The notes under the pieces were generated by a model. The model ran no database searches and was not told the origin of the DNA. It saw nothing but the letters and a program-made list of their open reading frames with translations. Made by a program: the position numbers and the translations under genes. DNA of 64,000 nucleotides from Pseudomonadota bacterium (GTDB taxonomy: Bacteria; Desulfobacterota; Desulfobulbia; Desulfobulbales; Desulfurivibrionaceae). The DNA is taken from contig JAHJRQ010000024.1 of the NCBI GenBank assembly GCA_018830485.1, positions 1-64,000 of the forward strand, given 5' to 3'. Positions 45,824 to 54,102 of the stretch are shown here, one piece after another. The first letter of the stretch is position 1; each line of letters starts with the position of its first letter.

Positions 45824-46211
45824 TTGCCGTCATCCTCTTTTAGGTTAATTTTGGTTGAGATCTGAAAAACATACTTCCTGCAAGAATGCACATCGATGGA
45901 GCAGCCTGGCTGATCCTTGGCCGAGGAAAGGGATGTGACGCGGTGACATTCCGGTGGATTGCATCCCCGAAGATTCCCGCTACTTGTAATTTTTTTTGCG
46001 CATCTTGTCAATGGAACTCATTAATGATAGCCGGGTTTTTCAAGAAAATTTCGTGGAACCCCCCCGGTGATCCACCGTGAATATTTTTGACATCATCCGG
46101 CAAAAAAGGTATTAAATTCCGGTTGAGCATCGTCGGGACGGCGGCGGGCCGTGTTGCCCGCTTGAGCAGGATTCCGTTTCGTTTCCGGATACATTTTGCA
46201 GGATAGTCCCC
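45824..46211. other. Divergent tolQ-hom intergenic region
   Basis: 388 bp. Only the hom promoter (46087-46115) is clear. A GC-rich block at about 45886-45990 could be structured, but it has no cobalamin, SAM, lysine or T-box signature that I can recognise. Confidence 0.5.
46087..46115 (+). promoter_or_regulatory. Sigma-70 promoter of hom
   Basis: TTGACA (46087-46092), exactly 17 bp, then TATTAA (46110-46115). The -35 box is a consensus match. The predicted start is near 46122, about 90 nt before the hom ATG. Confidence 0.75.
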
Positions 46212-47522
46212 ATGAAAGAAATCAAAGTTGGTTTGCTGGGTTTCGGCACGGTCGGCAGCGGGTTGGCAGAGGTTTTGTTGCAGCAGGCCGAGCGGTTGCG
46301 GCGAAAAACAGGCGCCTCCATCCGGTTGTGCCGGGTTGCGGATATCCGTCTTGAAGCATTGCCCCCGCAATTTCAGGATGTTGAGCTTGTCCGGGACGCG
46401 GACCTGATCTTCAAGGATCCGGAGATCGACATCGTGGTCGAGCTCATCGGCGGCATTGAGCCGGCGAAAACCTTTATTCTGAAGGCCATAGAGCATGGCA
46501 AGCATGTGGTCACCGCCAACAAGGCCCTTGTTTCCCAGCACGGCATGGAGATTTTTGAGGCCGCGGCCGGGAAAAACGTCGAAGTCGGCTTTGAGGCCAG
46601 CGTCGGCGGCGGCATTCCGGTGATCAAGGCCCTGAAAGAGGGGCTGGTTGCCAACAAGATCCTCTCGATCATGGGCATCATGAACGGGACGGCCAACTAT
46701 ATCCTTAACAAGATGACCGATGAAGGCATTCCTTTTGCCGAGGTGCTGAAAGAGGCCCAGGCTAAAGGGTATGCCGAGGCAGACCCCACCTATGATGTCG
46801 AGGGGATTGACACGGCCCACAAGCTGGTGATTTTGATGACCATGGCCTACGGCATGCGGATGAGCCTCAGCGATGTCAGCATCGAAGGCATCTCCCAGAT
46901 CGAGCCCATTGACATCGATTTTGCCCGGGAGTTCGGCTACCGCATCAAGCTCCTGGCCATCAGCCGGAACCATGGCGACACCGTGGAGGCCAGGGTCCAT
47001 CCGACCATGGTGCCGGAAAAGGATCTCCTGGCCAACATCGGCGGCGCCTATAACGGCATTCAGTTCACCGGGGACATGGTGGAGGACATCCTGCTCTATG
47101 GCAAGGGCGCCGGCAAAATGCCCACCGGCAGCGCGGTTGCCGCGGACGTGGTCGACATCGCCCGGAACATTCTCTGCAACAGCATCAATCGGGTGCCCTG
47201 CCTTGCCTATCTGCCGGAGGAGATCAAGCCCCGGGGGATCACCCCCATGGAGAGCCTGCGCGGCTGTTATTATTTCCGGATGACCGCCATGGACAAGCCC
47301 GGCGTTCTCTCCACCATTGCCGGGATTTTGGCGCACCATAATATCAGTATCGAATCGGTGCTGCAGAAGGGCCGCCAGAAAAAGGGCACCGTGCCCGTGG
47401 TGATGATGACCTACGAGGCTGAAGAAGCCTCGGTGCGCAAGGCCCTGGCCGAGATCGACGCCCTGGATATCTGCACCGACAAGACGGTGAAGATCCGGAT
47501 CATGAAGGCCCACACGGAATAG
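46212..47522 (+). CDS. hom: Homoserine dehydrogenase
   Basis: 436 residues: NAD(P)-binding VGLLGFGTVGSGLAEVLL, the catalytic domain with GIMNGTANYILNKM and AEADPTYDVEGIDTAHKLVIL, and a C-terminal ACT domain (DKPGVLSTIAGILAHHNISIE) for feedback control, usually by threonine. It reduces aspartate semialdehyde to homoserine for threonine and methionine synthesis. A consensus promoter precedes it. The apgM start follows after 4 bp. Confidence 0.96.
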   Translation: MKEIKVGLLGFGTVGSGLAEVLLQQAERLRRKTGASIRLCRVADIRLEALPPQFQDVELVRDADLIFKDPEIDIVVELIGGIEPAKTFILKAIEHGKHVVTANKALVSQHGMEIFEAAAGKNVEVGFEASVGGGIPVIKALKEGLVANKILSIMGIMNGTANYILNKMTDEGIPFAEVLKEAQAKGYAEADPTYDVEGIDTAHKLVILMTMAYGMRMSLSDVSIEGISQIEPIDIDFAREFGYRIKLLAISRNHGDTVEARVHPTMVPEKDLLANIGGAYNGIQFTGDMVEDILLYGKGAGKMPTGSAVAADVVDIARNILCNSINRVPCLAYLPEEIKPRGITPMESLRGCYYFRMTAMDKPGVLSTIAGILAHHNISIESVLQKGRQKKGTVPVVMMTYEAEEASVRKALAEIDALDICTDKTVKIRIMKAHTE

Positions 47523-47526
47523 CAAC

Positions 47527-48732
47527 ATGATGAAATATATCATTCTTGTGGGTGACGGCATGGGCGATCTACCCATTGCCGAATTGGGGGGCAAAACCCC
47601 CTTGGCGTATGCCAAAACCCCGGCCATGGACAGGATTGCCAGCCAGGGCGAGCTCTGCCTCGTCCGCACCGTGCCCGAGGGGTTTCCCCCAGGCAGCGAT
47701 GTGGCCAACCTCTCCCTGCTCGGCTATCTCCCGCATGAGTGCTACAGCGGCCGCGCCCCCCTGGAAGCGGCCAGCCTCGGCGTTTCCCTGGCGCCCGATG
47801 AAATCGCCTTCCGCTGCAATCTGGTTACCCTGCGTTTCGAAGCAGATCGGGTGTACATGGAGGATTACAGCAGCGGCCATATCACCAGCCCGGAGGCAAG
47901 GATCCTCATCGAGGGAATCGAGGCGGTTGCCGGCACCGACCGATTGCATTTCTATCCCGGAGTCAGCTACCGGCATCTGCTCGTGCACTCCGGCGAGGTG
48001 GGGCCGCTGGTCACCGTGCCGCCCCATGATCATACCGGCCGCGAGGTGACCGAGTTCTGGCAGCGGTACAATGGCATCCCCCATCTGCAGGAAGCCCTGA
48101 AAAAGGCGGTGGATTTTCTCGCTGATCATCCGGTGAACCGTGAGCGGCGGGCGGGCCAGCATAATCCCGCCAATGCTATCTGGCTCTGGGGGGAGGGCAA
48201 GGCGCCTTCCATGCCGTCCATCACGGAGCAGTTTGGCGTTGAGGGGGCTTTGATTTCTGCGGTCGATCTGCTCAAGGGCATCGGCGTCTATGCCGGGCTT
48301 GAGATCATCAACGTGCCGGGCGCCACGGGGTATCTGGACACCAACTATGCAGGCAAGGCCGCTGCCGCCATTGAGGCGCTGCAGGAAAAAGACCTGGTCT
48401 TTGTGCACGTTGAAGCGCCGGACGAAGCCGGGCATCAGGGCAGTCTCAAGGACAAGCTCCAGGCCATCGAGGATTTTGACGCGAAGATCGTGCAGCCGAT
48501 TTTTGCAGCGCTGCTGGCGAGCGGGCATGATTTTCGCCTGGCCGTGGCCATGGATCATTGCACGCCGCTTTCCCTGAGAACCCACAGTTCGGATCCCGTG
48601 GCCGTGGCCATTTATGATTCGCGGCCGGGGCGGTCGGGCAGCGGCCTTCCCTATGACGAACAAAGCGCTCTCAAGGCGGGGGATCTGCTGGGGGATGGCA
48701 GGCAGTTTTTCCTGCGGGTGCTGGGGCGCTGA
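47527..48732 (+). CDS. apgM: Cofactor-independent phosphoglycerate mutase, archaeal/ApgM type
   Basis: 401 residues of the alkaline-phosphatase superfamily: IILVGDGMGDLPIAELGGKTP, EGFPPGSDVANLSLLGY with the nucleophilic Ser, and the distal metal ligands in VFVHVEAPDEAGHQG and VAMDHCTPLSLRTHSSDPV. It interconverts 3- and 2-phosphoglycerate. ApgM genes often lie beside hom in deltaproteobacteria, and some relatives were once named homoserine kinase. The stop overlaps the next start (TGATG). Confidence 0.93.
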   Translation: MMKYIILVGDGMGDLPIAELGGKTPLAYAKTPAMDRIASQGELCLVRTVPEGFPPGSDVANLSLLGYLPHECYSGRAPLEAASLGVSLAPDEIAFRCNLVTLRFEADRVYMEDYSSGHITSPEARILIEGIEAVAGTDRLHFYPGVSYRHLLVHSGEVGPLVTVPPHDHTGREVTEFWQRYNGIPHLQEALKKAVDFLADHPVNRERRAGQHNPANAIWLWGEGKAPSMPSITEQFGVEGALISAVDLLKGIGVYAGLEIINVPGATGYLDTNYAGKAAAAIEALQEKDLVFVHVEAPDEAGHQGSLKDKLQAIEDFDAKIVQPIFAALLASGHDFRLAVAMDHCTPLSLRTHSSDPVAVAIYDSRPGRSGSGLPYDEQSALKAGDLLGDGRQFFLRVLGR

Positions 48733-49175
48733 TGGCCGATACACGGCTGGACATGCAGGAACCGCTGCATCACCACCGCTGCCGGGTGATTTACGGCGAT
48801 ACGGATTCCGGCGGGGTGGTGTATTATGCCAATTATCTGCGCTACTTTGAGGCGGCCCGCACCGAATTGATGCGGGAACGGGCGATCTCCTACAGGGAGA
48901 TGGAACAGCAGGGGCTCATCATGCCGGTGGTGGAATGTCATGTCCGGTATAAGGCCTCGGCCCGCTACGACGATCTCTTGCTGGTGGAAACCTCCCTTGT
49001 GCAGGTGAAGTCCCGGACCTGCCGCTTTAATTACCGGATTCTCCGGGAAAATGACGGGAAAATGCTGGCCCAGGGATATACCACCCACGCGGTGGTCGAT
49101 TGTGACGGCAGATTGACGAAGTTTCCGGAGGCGTTGCTTGCCGCCTTGCGGGATCAGTCCCCGGATGCTGCTTAA
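48732..49175 (+). CDS. ybgC: YbgC-type acyl-CoA thioesterase
   Basis: 147 residues, hotdog fold. The catalytic-Asp motif reads VIYGDTDSGGVVYYANYLRYFE, followed by YDDLLLVETSLVQVKSRTC. The family hydrolyses short or 4-hydroxybenzoyl-CoA thioesters and is usually found at the head of tol operons. Here it sits 3 kb away from tolQ in an operon with hom and apgM. The start overlaps the apgM stop by one base. Confidence 0.9.
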   Translation: MADTRLDMQEPLHHHRCRVIYGDTDSGGVVYYANYLRYFEAARTELMRERAISYREMEQQGLIMPVVECHVRYKASARYDDLLLVETSLVQVKSRTCRFNYRILRENDGKMLAQGYTTHAVVDCDGRLTKFPEALLAALRDQSPDAA

Positions 49176-49189
49176 TCCCTTTATTTTCC

Positions 49190-49217
49190 TTGACATTCTC
49201 CCAATATAGAGTATTAT
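49190..49217 (+). promoter_or_regulatory. Promoter of initiator tRNA
   Basis: TTGACA, 16 bp, then TATTAT ends 11 nt before the tRNA 5' end. A strong match as expected for a stable RNA gene. Confidence 0.75.
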
Positions 49218-49228
49218 CACTAAATTGA

Positions 49229-49305
<77 letters not shown>

Positions 49306-49316
49306 TGTAAATGTTA

Positions 49317-49349
49317 AGGACTTGGCGTAGCTGCCGAGTCCTTTTTTTT
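49317..49349 (+). terminator. Rho-independent terminator of tRNA-fMet
   Basis: AGGACTTGGC and GCCGAGTCCT form a 10-bp stem with one G-T pair and a GTAGCT loop, followed by T8. Confidence 0.88.
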
Positions 49350-49428
49350 GTCGCAGTGTCCTTGGCTGGGTTCAGGTCGGATGCTGTCTTTCGCAGCTCG
49401 TTTGGCTGATCGGTAATAAGGGGGGGAT

Positions 49429-49710
49429 ATGGCGGCGACCGTTGACGAGGTAACCATCAATTATGAAGAAGACGGGATCGTGGTTGTCAAGGAACTCGAG
49501 AAGGTTATCCTGTCCAAGGGCGCCTGGGCTACTATACTGTTTCGCTATCAGCAGTGGGATGCCAAGAAGAATGAATACAGCCCGGATCGGTATTCCATCC
49601 GTCGCTATCGCAAGGTGAACGGCGAATACAGCCCGCAGTCCAAGTTCAATATCTCCAGCCCCGATCAGGCGCAAAAGATTGTCGACGCCTTGCAAGGCTG
49701 GCTTTCATAA
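49429..49710 (+). CDS. Conserved small hypothetical protein
   Basis: 93 residues, soluble, with GGGGGGG before the ATG. It reads as a compact beta-rich domain: VTINYEEDGIVVVKELEKVI, KGAWATILFRYQQWD, YSIRRYRKVNGEYSPQSKF and a C-terminal helix SPDQAQKIVDALQGWL. I recall similar short proteins in other deltaproteobacteria, with possible likeness to the PC4-type nucleic-acid-binding fold. The function is not established. It is monocistronic with a terminator at 49726. Confidence 0.75.
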   Translation: MAATVDEVTINYEEDGIVVVKELEKVILSKGAWATILFRYQQWDAKKNEYSPDRYSIRRYRKVNGEYSPQSKFNISSPDQAQKIVDALQGWLS

Positions 49711-50015
49711 AAGGAAGGCGTAGTTGAGTCGTCTGTGCCGGAAGTTCCGGACTGCGGCTCTTTTTCCGGACACCGTCAAGAGGTATTCCTTCCCAGCGTG
49801 CACTGCATTATGGTTGGCGGTTTTTGCGGAAACAAGCTATATAGTTGTGTGACGTATTACTCTTGATTTTCGACGTACAGACGGGTTGAGAGCATGCATA
49901 TTACGATCAAGACGCAACGCATCCGCAAGACAACGATGGACCTGCAGACGCTTTTCACCGTTTGTCCGCGATCTTGTTCCTTGTTGATGCGCTGCCGGGA
50001 CTGTAAGGCCACGGG
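49711..50015. other. Intergenic region before the HtrA-type protease
   Basis: 305 bp. It holds the terminator at 49726-49765. Beyond that I see no gene and no clear promoter box. Confidence 0.45.
49726..49765 (+). terminator. Probable Rho-independent terminator
   Basis: Outer stem GAGTCG / CGGCTC (one wobble) encloses GCCGGAA/TTCCGGA pairs and is followed by T5. Confidence 0.6.
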
Positions 50016-51137
50016 ATGAATATTCCCCCTGCAAACACTCCACGTCAAAAACGTGTTTCCTTTGTACTCCTGCTGCTTCTCATCCTGCTCGGCTGGTTGT
50101 TTTTTTACGTTTACCAGCGGCCGATCCCCATACCTGAAGCCACTCCCATCCCGGTAACGGCGCGCGGTGATCTCGCGGCCGACGAGCAAAGCACCATCGC
50201 CCTCTTTCGTTCCGCTTCGCCGGCGGTGGTCTATATCACCAATATCGAGGTTCGGCGGAACATCTTCAGCCTCAATATCCATGAAATTCCCCAAGGAACA
50301 GGCTCCGGCTTTGTCTGGGACAAGCAGGGGAGGGTGGTGACCAACTATCATGTCATCGAATCTGCCAGCAGGGTCGAGGTCACCTTGGCGGATCGTTCCA
50401 CCTGGCAGGCCACCCTGGTGGGTGTTGCCCCGGACAAGGATCTGGCCGTGCTGCAGATTTCGGCGCCGGCGGAGAAGCTCTCCCCGCTCCCTCTGGGTGA
50501 ATCCCATAATCTGCTGGTGGGGCAGAAGGTTTTCGCCATCGGCAATCCCTTTGGACTTGATCAAACCCTTACCTCCGGCATCGTCAGCGCTCTTGGCCGG
50601 GAGATCCAGTCCGCAACCGGGCGAACCATCCAAGGGGTCATCCAGACGGACGCCGCCATCAACCCCGGCAACTCGGGAGGCCCTCTCCTTGACAGCGCCG
50701 GACGTCTGATCGGGGTGAATACCGCCATCTACAGCCCTTCCGGCGGCAGCGCCGGCATCGGCTTTGCCGTGCCGGTGGACGTGGTGGCCGAGGTGATTCC
50801 CGAGATTATCCGGTATGGGCGGCTGATTCGACCGGGTCTTGGCATTGCCGTGGCGGATGATCAGGTTGCCAGGCGGGTTGGGGTGGCAGGGGTGCTGGTC
50901 ATGAATATCAGGCCTGGCAGTTCCGCCGAAGCCGCCGGGCTCCGTGGGACACGCCGGGTTCGCGGCGAGATCGTCATCGGGGATGTCATTCTCGCCGTTG
51001 ATGGCCACAAGGTTTTTTCCTACGACGATTTGCGCAATGCCATGGATCGCTACAAGGTCGGGGATGCGGTCACCCTGACCATTGAACGGGAGGAGCGGCA
51101 GATACAACTGCCGGTGGTACTGGAAGAGGTGGGATAA
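50016..51137 (+). CDS. HtrA/Deg-type serine protease with one PDZ domain
   Basis: 373 residues. One N-terminal membrane anchor (FVLLLLLILLGWLFFYV) suggests a DegS-like layout facing the periplasm. The trypsin-like triad is intact: His in VVTNYHVI, Asp in DKDLAVLQI, Ser in INPGNSGGPLLD. A single PDZ domain follows (about 265-370; GVAGVLVMNIRPGSSAEAAG, GDVILAVDGHKV). It probably performs envelope protein quality control or regulated cleavage. The Fe-S membrane gene starts 4 bp after its stop, so they form an operon. Confidence 0.92.
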   Translation: MNIPPANTPRQKRVSFVLLLLLILLGWLFFYVYQRPIPIPEATPIPVTARGDLAADEQSTIALFRSASPAVVYITNIEVRRNIFSLNIHEIPQGTGSGFVWDKQGRVVTNYHVIESASRVEVTLADRSTWQATLVGVAPDKDLAVLQISAPAEKLSPLPLGESHNLLVGQKVFAIGNPFGLDQTLTSGIVSALGREIQSATGRTIQGVIQTDAAINPGNSGGPLLDSAGRLIGVNTAIYSPSGGSAGIGFAVPVDVVAEVIPEIIRYGRLIRPGLGIAVADDQVARRVGVAGVLVMNIRPGSSAEAAGLRGTRRVRGEIVIGDVILAVDGHKVFSYDDLRNAMDRYKVGDAVTLTIEREERQIQLPVVLEEVG

Positions 51138-51141
51138 CTTT

Positions 51142-52497
51142 GTGACCTGGTGGACCCGCGCCCTTAAGAGTCTTATCTCCATAAACGAGCAGCGACTGGA
51201 TCTGTTTCGGGTGTTTCCCGGAATACGACGGTTTCTCGCCGCCCGGCATCATTACGCCTATCTCCGGACCGCCGGCGATATTCTCTTTGTCCTGGTTGTT
51301 GTTTCGGGTCTTTTCGGTCCCAAGGATGCGCGGAGCAATGTCGCGGTGTTCCTATCCTGGGGCCTGATCTGGCCCAGCATTGTGCTGAGCTGGTTTTTCG
51401 TGGGAAGGATGTGGTGCGGGATCTGTCCTTTCCCCGGGCTTGGCGTCTTCCTGCAGCGCCGGGGGATAAGCTTTTCCCTGAGCGTTCCGAAAATCCTGCA
51501 GAAATATGGGGTGTACGCCTCGGTTATTCTGCTGGCCCTCATTATCTGGACCGAGGTTGTTGCCGGGCTTGACCGTTCTCCGGTGGGCACTTCGTATTTC
51601 GTCCTCTCCATTGTTTTCGGTGCGGCGCTGTTCTCGATTTTTTTCCCCGGACAGGCGTGGTGCAGGCATCTCTGTCCTTTAGGCCGCATCAGCGGCGCGG
51701 CGGCAACCCTTTCCATCACCGAGTTCAGGCCGGATCACGAAAAATGCCGTGGCTGCGAGACCTTTGCCTGTAAAAAAGGGCTTGCAGGCAAACGTGGTTG
51801 CCCGGTGTACCTTGGGGCCTACAATGTCCAGAATAATCTGCATTGTCTGGTCTGCGGCCATTGTCTTCCTTTCTGCGACCGGGATTCGCCGCAACTTCTC
51901 CTGCGCAATCCCTATTCGGAGCTGATCCGCAACAAGGGGCGCTACATCACCTGCTCGTACATCGTTCCGTTCCTCATCGGTTCCCAGCTCGCTCGTTTTC
52001 TTCGAAAAAAGGAGATCTACACCCAGCTTGCCGAATTCTCCGGCTGGTCGGATGCTGTTCTCTTCAGCCTGCTGCTGTTGATCGGTTTTGCCTTAAGTCT
52101 GGGGATTATCCGTTTAGGCGCCCGGTTGTTCGGAGTCAACGAGGATCCTCTGTTCGGCAAGTTTTCTCCCATGGTCCCGATTCTGATCCCCATGGCCTTC
52201 ACCGGGGAGCTTGTCTACCGGTTGGGTTATTTTGCCGCGGGGGTGGGCGATTTCATCCCAACCGTCGGGCGTCAGACCGGAGCCGGGTTTCTGGAGAAGT
52301 TCTTTTTTACCATCCCGGATTTTCCGGTCCAGATCCTTTCCGCGTTCTTCATGCTCAACGGTTCCATCGCCGGATGTTATATCCTCTGGCAATTCTGCCT
52401 CAATGATTTCGAGGGCCATGTTCGTTTCCGGAACTTTCTCGGGATCAATCTCCTGATTATCGCCCTGCTTTTTTTCTATCTGACTGTTATTTTTTAG
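51142..52497 (+). CDS. NapH/NosR-type 4Fe-4S polytopic membrane protein
   Basis: 451 residues from a GTG at 51142 (GGTGGG 8 nt upstream); the frame also opens earlier inside the htrA gene. Several membrane helices carry CGICPFPG and CRHLCPLG, the Cys-Pro loops of the NapH/NosR/RdxA group. A soluble Fe-S section then reads CRGCETFACKKG, RGCPVYLGAY and CLVCGHCLPFCDRDSP. Such proteins move electrons across or to the periplasm. The partner oxidoreductase is not in the operon. Pairing with a periplasmic protease is unusual. Confidence 0.8.
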   Translation: MTWWTRALKSLISINEQRLDLFRVFPGIRRFLAARHHYAYLRTAGDILFVLVVVSGLFGPKDARSNVAVFLSWGLIWPSIVLSWFFVGRMWCGICPFPGLGVFLQRRGISFSLSVPKILQKYGVYASVILLALIIWTEVVAGLDRSPVGTSYFVLSIVFGAALFSIFFPGQAWCRHLCPLGRISGAAATLSITEFRPDHEKCRGCETFACKKGLAGKRGCPVYLGAYNVQNNLHCLVCGHCLPFCDRDSPQLLLRNPYSELIRNKGRYITCSYIVPFLIGSQLARFLRKKEIYTQLAEFSGWSDAVLFSLLLLIGFALSLGIIRLGARLFGVNEDPLFGKFSPMVPILIPMAFTGELVYRLGYFAAGVGDFIPTVGRQTGAGFLEKFFFTIPDFPVQILSAFFMLNGSIAGCYILWQFCLNDFEGHVRFRNFLGINLLIIALLFFYLTVIF

Positions 52498-52588
52498 AGT
52501 CCCTTGAGAAAATCGTGTCGAGTATGTTTCTCGTCATGCTGCGAAAGCCGGCATCCGCTAATTTCGGAGGTTCTGGAAAAACTGGACG

Positions 52589-52616
52589 CCGGTTTTCACC
52601 GGTGTGACGAATTGTG
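52589..52616. repeat. Dispersed REP-like repeat, second copy
   Basis: CCGGT-TTTC-ACCGG hairpin followed by TGTGACGAATTGTG. From ACCGG onward it matches the right arm of the 42058-42098 hairpin in 18 of 19 bases. Confidence 0.6.
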
Positions 52617-52638
52617 CAAAGTTCCCGTTAGTAAGGTG

Positions 52639-52677
52639 GAAATTATTTTCCGTGTTTTTTGGGCGGAAAATAATTTC
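52639..52677. repeat. Perfect 14-bp inverted repeat
   Basis: GAAATTATTTTCCG and its exact complement CGGAAAATAATTTC are separated by 11 nt rich in T. It may be a bidirectional terminator or part of a MITE-like unit with the adjacent repeat. Confidence 0.75.
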
Positions 52678-52765
52678 GTTCAGGCACGTATCCCGTGTAT
52701 CTGGGCTGTAAGCGGGTACATCTCGCGATGCAGTTCCTGTCTTTCCCCATGGCAAGGATGTCCTG

Positions 52766-53830
52766 TTAACGGTTTTGCGGGGATTGGGTCATGAAGGAAA
52801 GTCGTTTGCGTTTGGCAAGCTCCTGCATGTCCATGGCCCGGTCTGATTCGTCAATGATTTCCCTGCCCACAATTTCCTCAATGATATCCTCCAGGCTGAC
52901 CACGCCGATGACCGAGCCGTATTCATCAACCACCACAAAGAGATGTTTGCGGTGTTCGAAGAATTCGAGCATGACCGTGGTCAACCGTCCGGTCTCCGGG
53001 ACGAAATGCACGGGTTGCATGAATTCCCGCAGGGTTTTCTCTTCCGCCCCCTGGGTTGCCAAGTTGAACAGATCCTTGCGCAGGAGAATGCCGATTACCT
53101 CATCCCTGTTTTTTTCGTAAAGCGGAATCCGGCTGTGCATATTAAGCAGCCTCTCGTCGGCCTGCATTGCTTTGGTTACGGTGAGGTCGGCGTCGAGCAT
53201 GAAGGTGACGGTGAGTGGAGTCATGATCTGGCGGACGTTTTTATCCTTGAGGTCAAGGATGTTGGTGATGACCCGGCGCTCCTGCAGGCTTATCTCCCCT
53301 GATCTGTGGCTCTGCCGTGCCAGGGCCTGGATTTCCTGGGCAGAGACAAGGAGGCCGTCGTCCTTGGCCGGGAGAAGACGGGTGATGGCCTGGATCAGCA
53401 GGATGAACGGGGCCAATAATTTCACCATCCACTGGAGGGGGTAGGCGATCCAGACCGCCAGTTCCCGGCAGTAGGAAACACCCAGGGTTTTGGGGACTAT
53501 TTCCGAGAAGAGGAGAATGGCCAGGGTGAAGAATACGGAAAACCAGACCATGCTGTCGGCGCCGAACACTGCGGCGGCCGCGGCTCCGGAGATCGTGGCC
53601 CCTGCGGTGTTGGCAATGGTGTTCAGGGTGAGAATGGCGGTGATGGGGCGATGGATATCCTTTTTCATCTCCATGAGGATCCGGCCGATGCGGCTGTGGC
53701 TCCGGCCGGTGATTTCAACATGACTCATCGGCAAGGAGTAGAGCGCCGCTTCACAGATGCTGCACAGCGCGGAGATTATAACGGCAAAACCGACGGACAG
53801 GCATAATAGCAGGATCAAGGGTGCCTCCAT
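52766..53830 (-). CDS. CNNM/HlyC-CorC family membrane protein with CBS pair
   Basis: 354 residues. An N-terminal DUF21/CNNM membrane domain (about 1-170; ILTLNTIANTAGATISGAAA, LFSEIVPKTLGVSYCREL) is followed by tandem CBS domains (about 200-330; RQIMTPLTVTFML, FVVVDEYGSVIGVVSLEDII). The family is linked to Mg/Co export or ion homeostasis. The usual C-terminal CorC domain is missing, so this is the short form. It is transcribed away from the HDOD gene across a region containing a 25-bp palindrome. Confidence 0.9.
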   Translation of the reverse strand: MEAPLILLLCLSVGFAVIISALCSICEAALYSLPMSHVEITGRSHSRIGRILMEMKKDIHRPITAILTLNTIANTAGATISGAAAAAVFGADSMVWFSVFFTLAILLFSEIVPKTLGVSYCRELAVWIAYPLQWMVKLLAPFILLIQAITRLLPAKDDGLLVSAQEIQALARQSHRSGEISLQERRVITNILDLKDKNVRQIMTPLTVTFMLDADLTVTKAMQADERLLNMHSRIPLYEKNRDEVIGILLRKDLFNLATQGAEEKTLREFMQPVHFVPETGRLTTVMLEFFEHRKHLFVVVDEYGSVIGVVSLEDIIEEIVGREIIDESDRAMDMQELAKRKRLSFMTQSPQNR

Positions 53831-53879
53831 TTTTTCGAGGGGGGTGGGGTTTGAAATGAGATTGCTGAATCCGTCAGCA

Positions 53880-53904
53880 ATGTAATCAAATTATTTGATT
53901 ACAT
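53880..53904. promoter_or_regulatory. Perfect 25-bp palindrome, candidate operator
   Basis: Arms ATGTAATCAAAT and ATTTGATTACAT flank one central T. It lies between the divergent CNNM-type and HDOD genes, 50 bp from the first. No T-run or gene end supports terminator function, so an operator for an unidentified dimeric regulator is likelier. Confidence 0.6.
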
Positions 53905-54102
53905 CATGCAATTATCATTGCGTAAGGGGTACTATGTATTATATAAAAAAACATCTCCTTCAATTAACTCCAACAGGCAAGGAAAGCCGACCCGGACACC
54001 CCACCGAACCCTTCAGTTTTTTTGTGATGGCGAGAACAGCTCTGTTTTCCGGATGCGCCACCGCGGCATTGCGTTGAAAGGTCGGAAGGGGATTCCCATT
54101 CT

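Larger units (their letters stand above)
52498..52765. other. Convergent intergenic region with repeat hairpins
   Basis: 268 bp, no gene. It contains the dispersed repeat at 52589-52616 and the strong hairpin at 52639-52677, either of which could terminate the two converging genes. Confidence 0.6.

Noticed and set aside
45886-45990. Possible riboswitch in the tolQ-hom gap
   Set aside because: No cobalamin, lysine, SAM or T-box core could be recognised, and the hom promoter lies downstream of it.
46008-47708. 566-codon minus ORF antisense to hom
   Set aside because: His/Gly/Asp-rich shadow of hom, which is a clear enzyme gene in the other direction.
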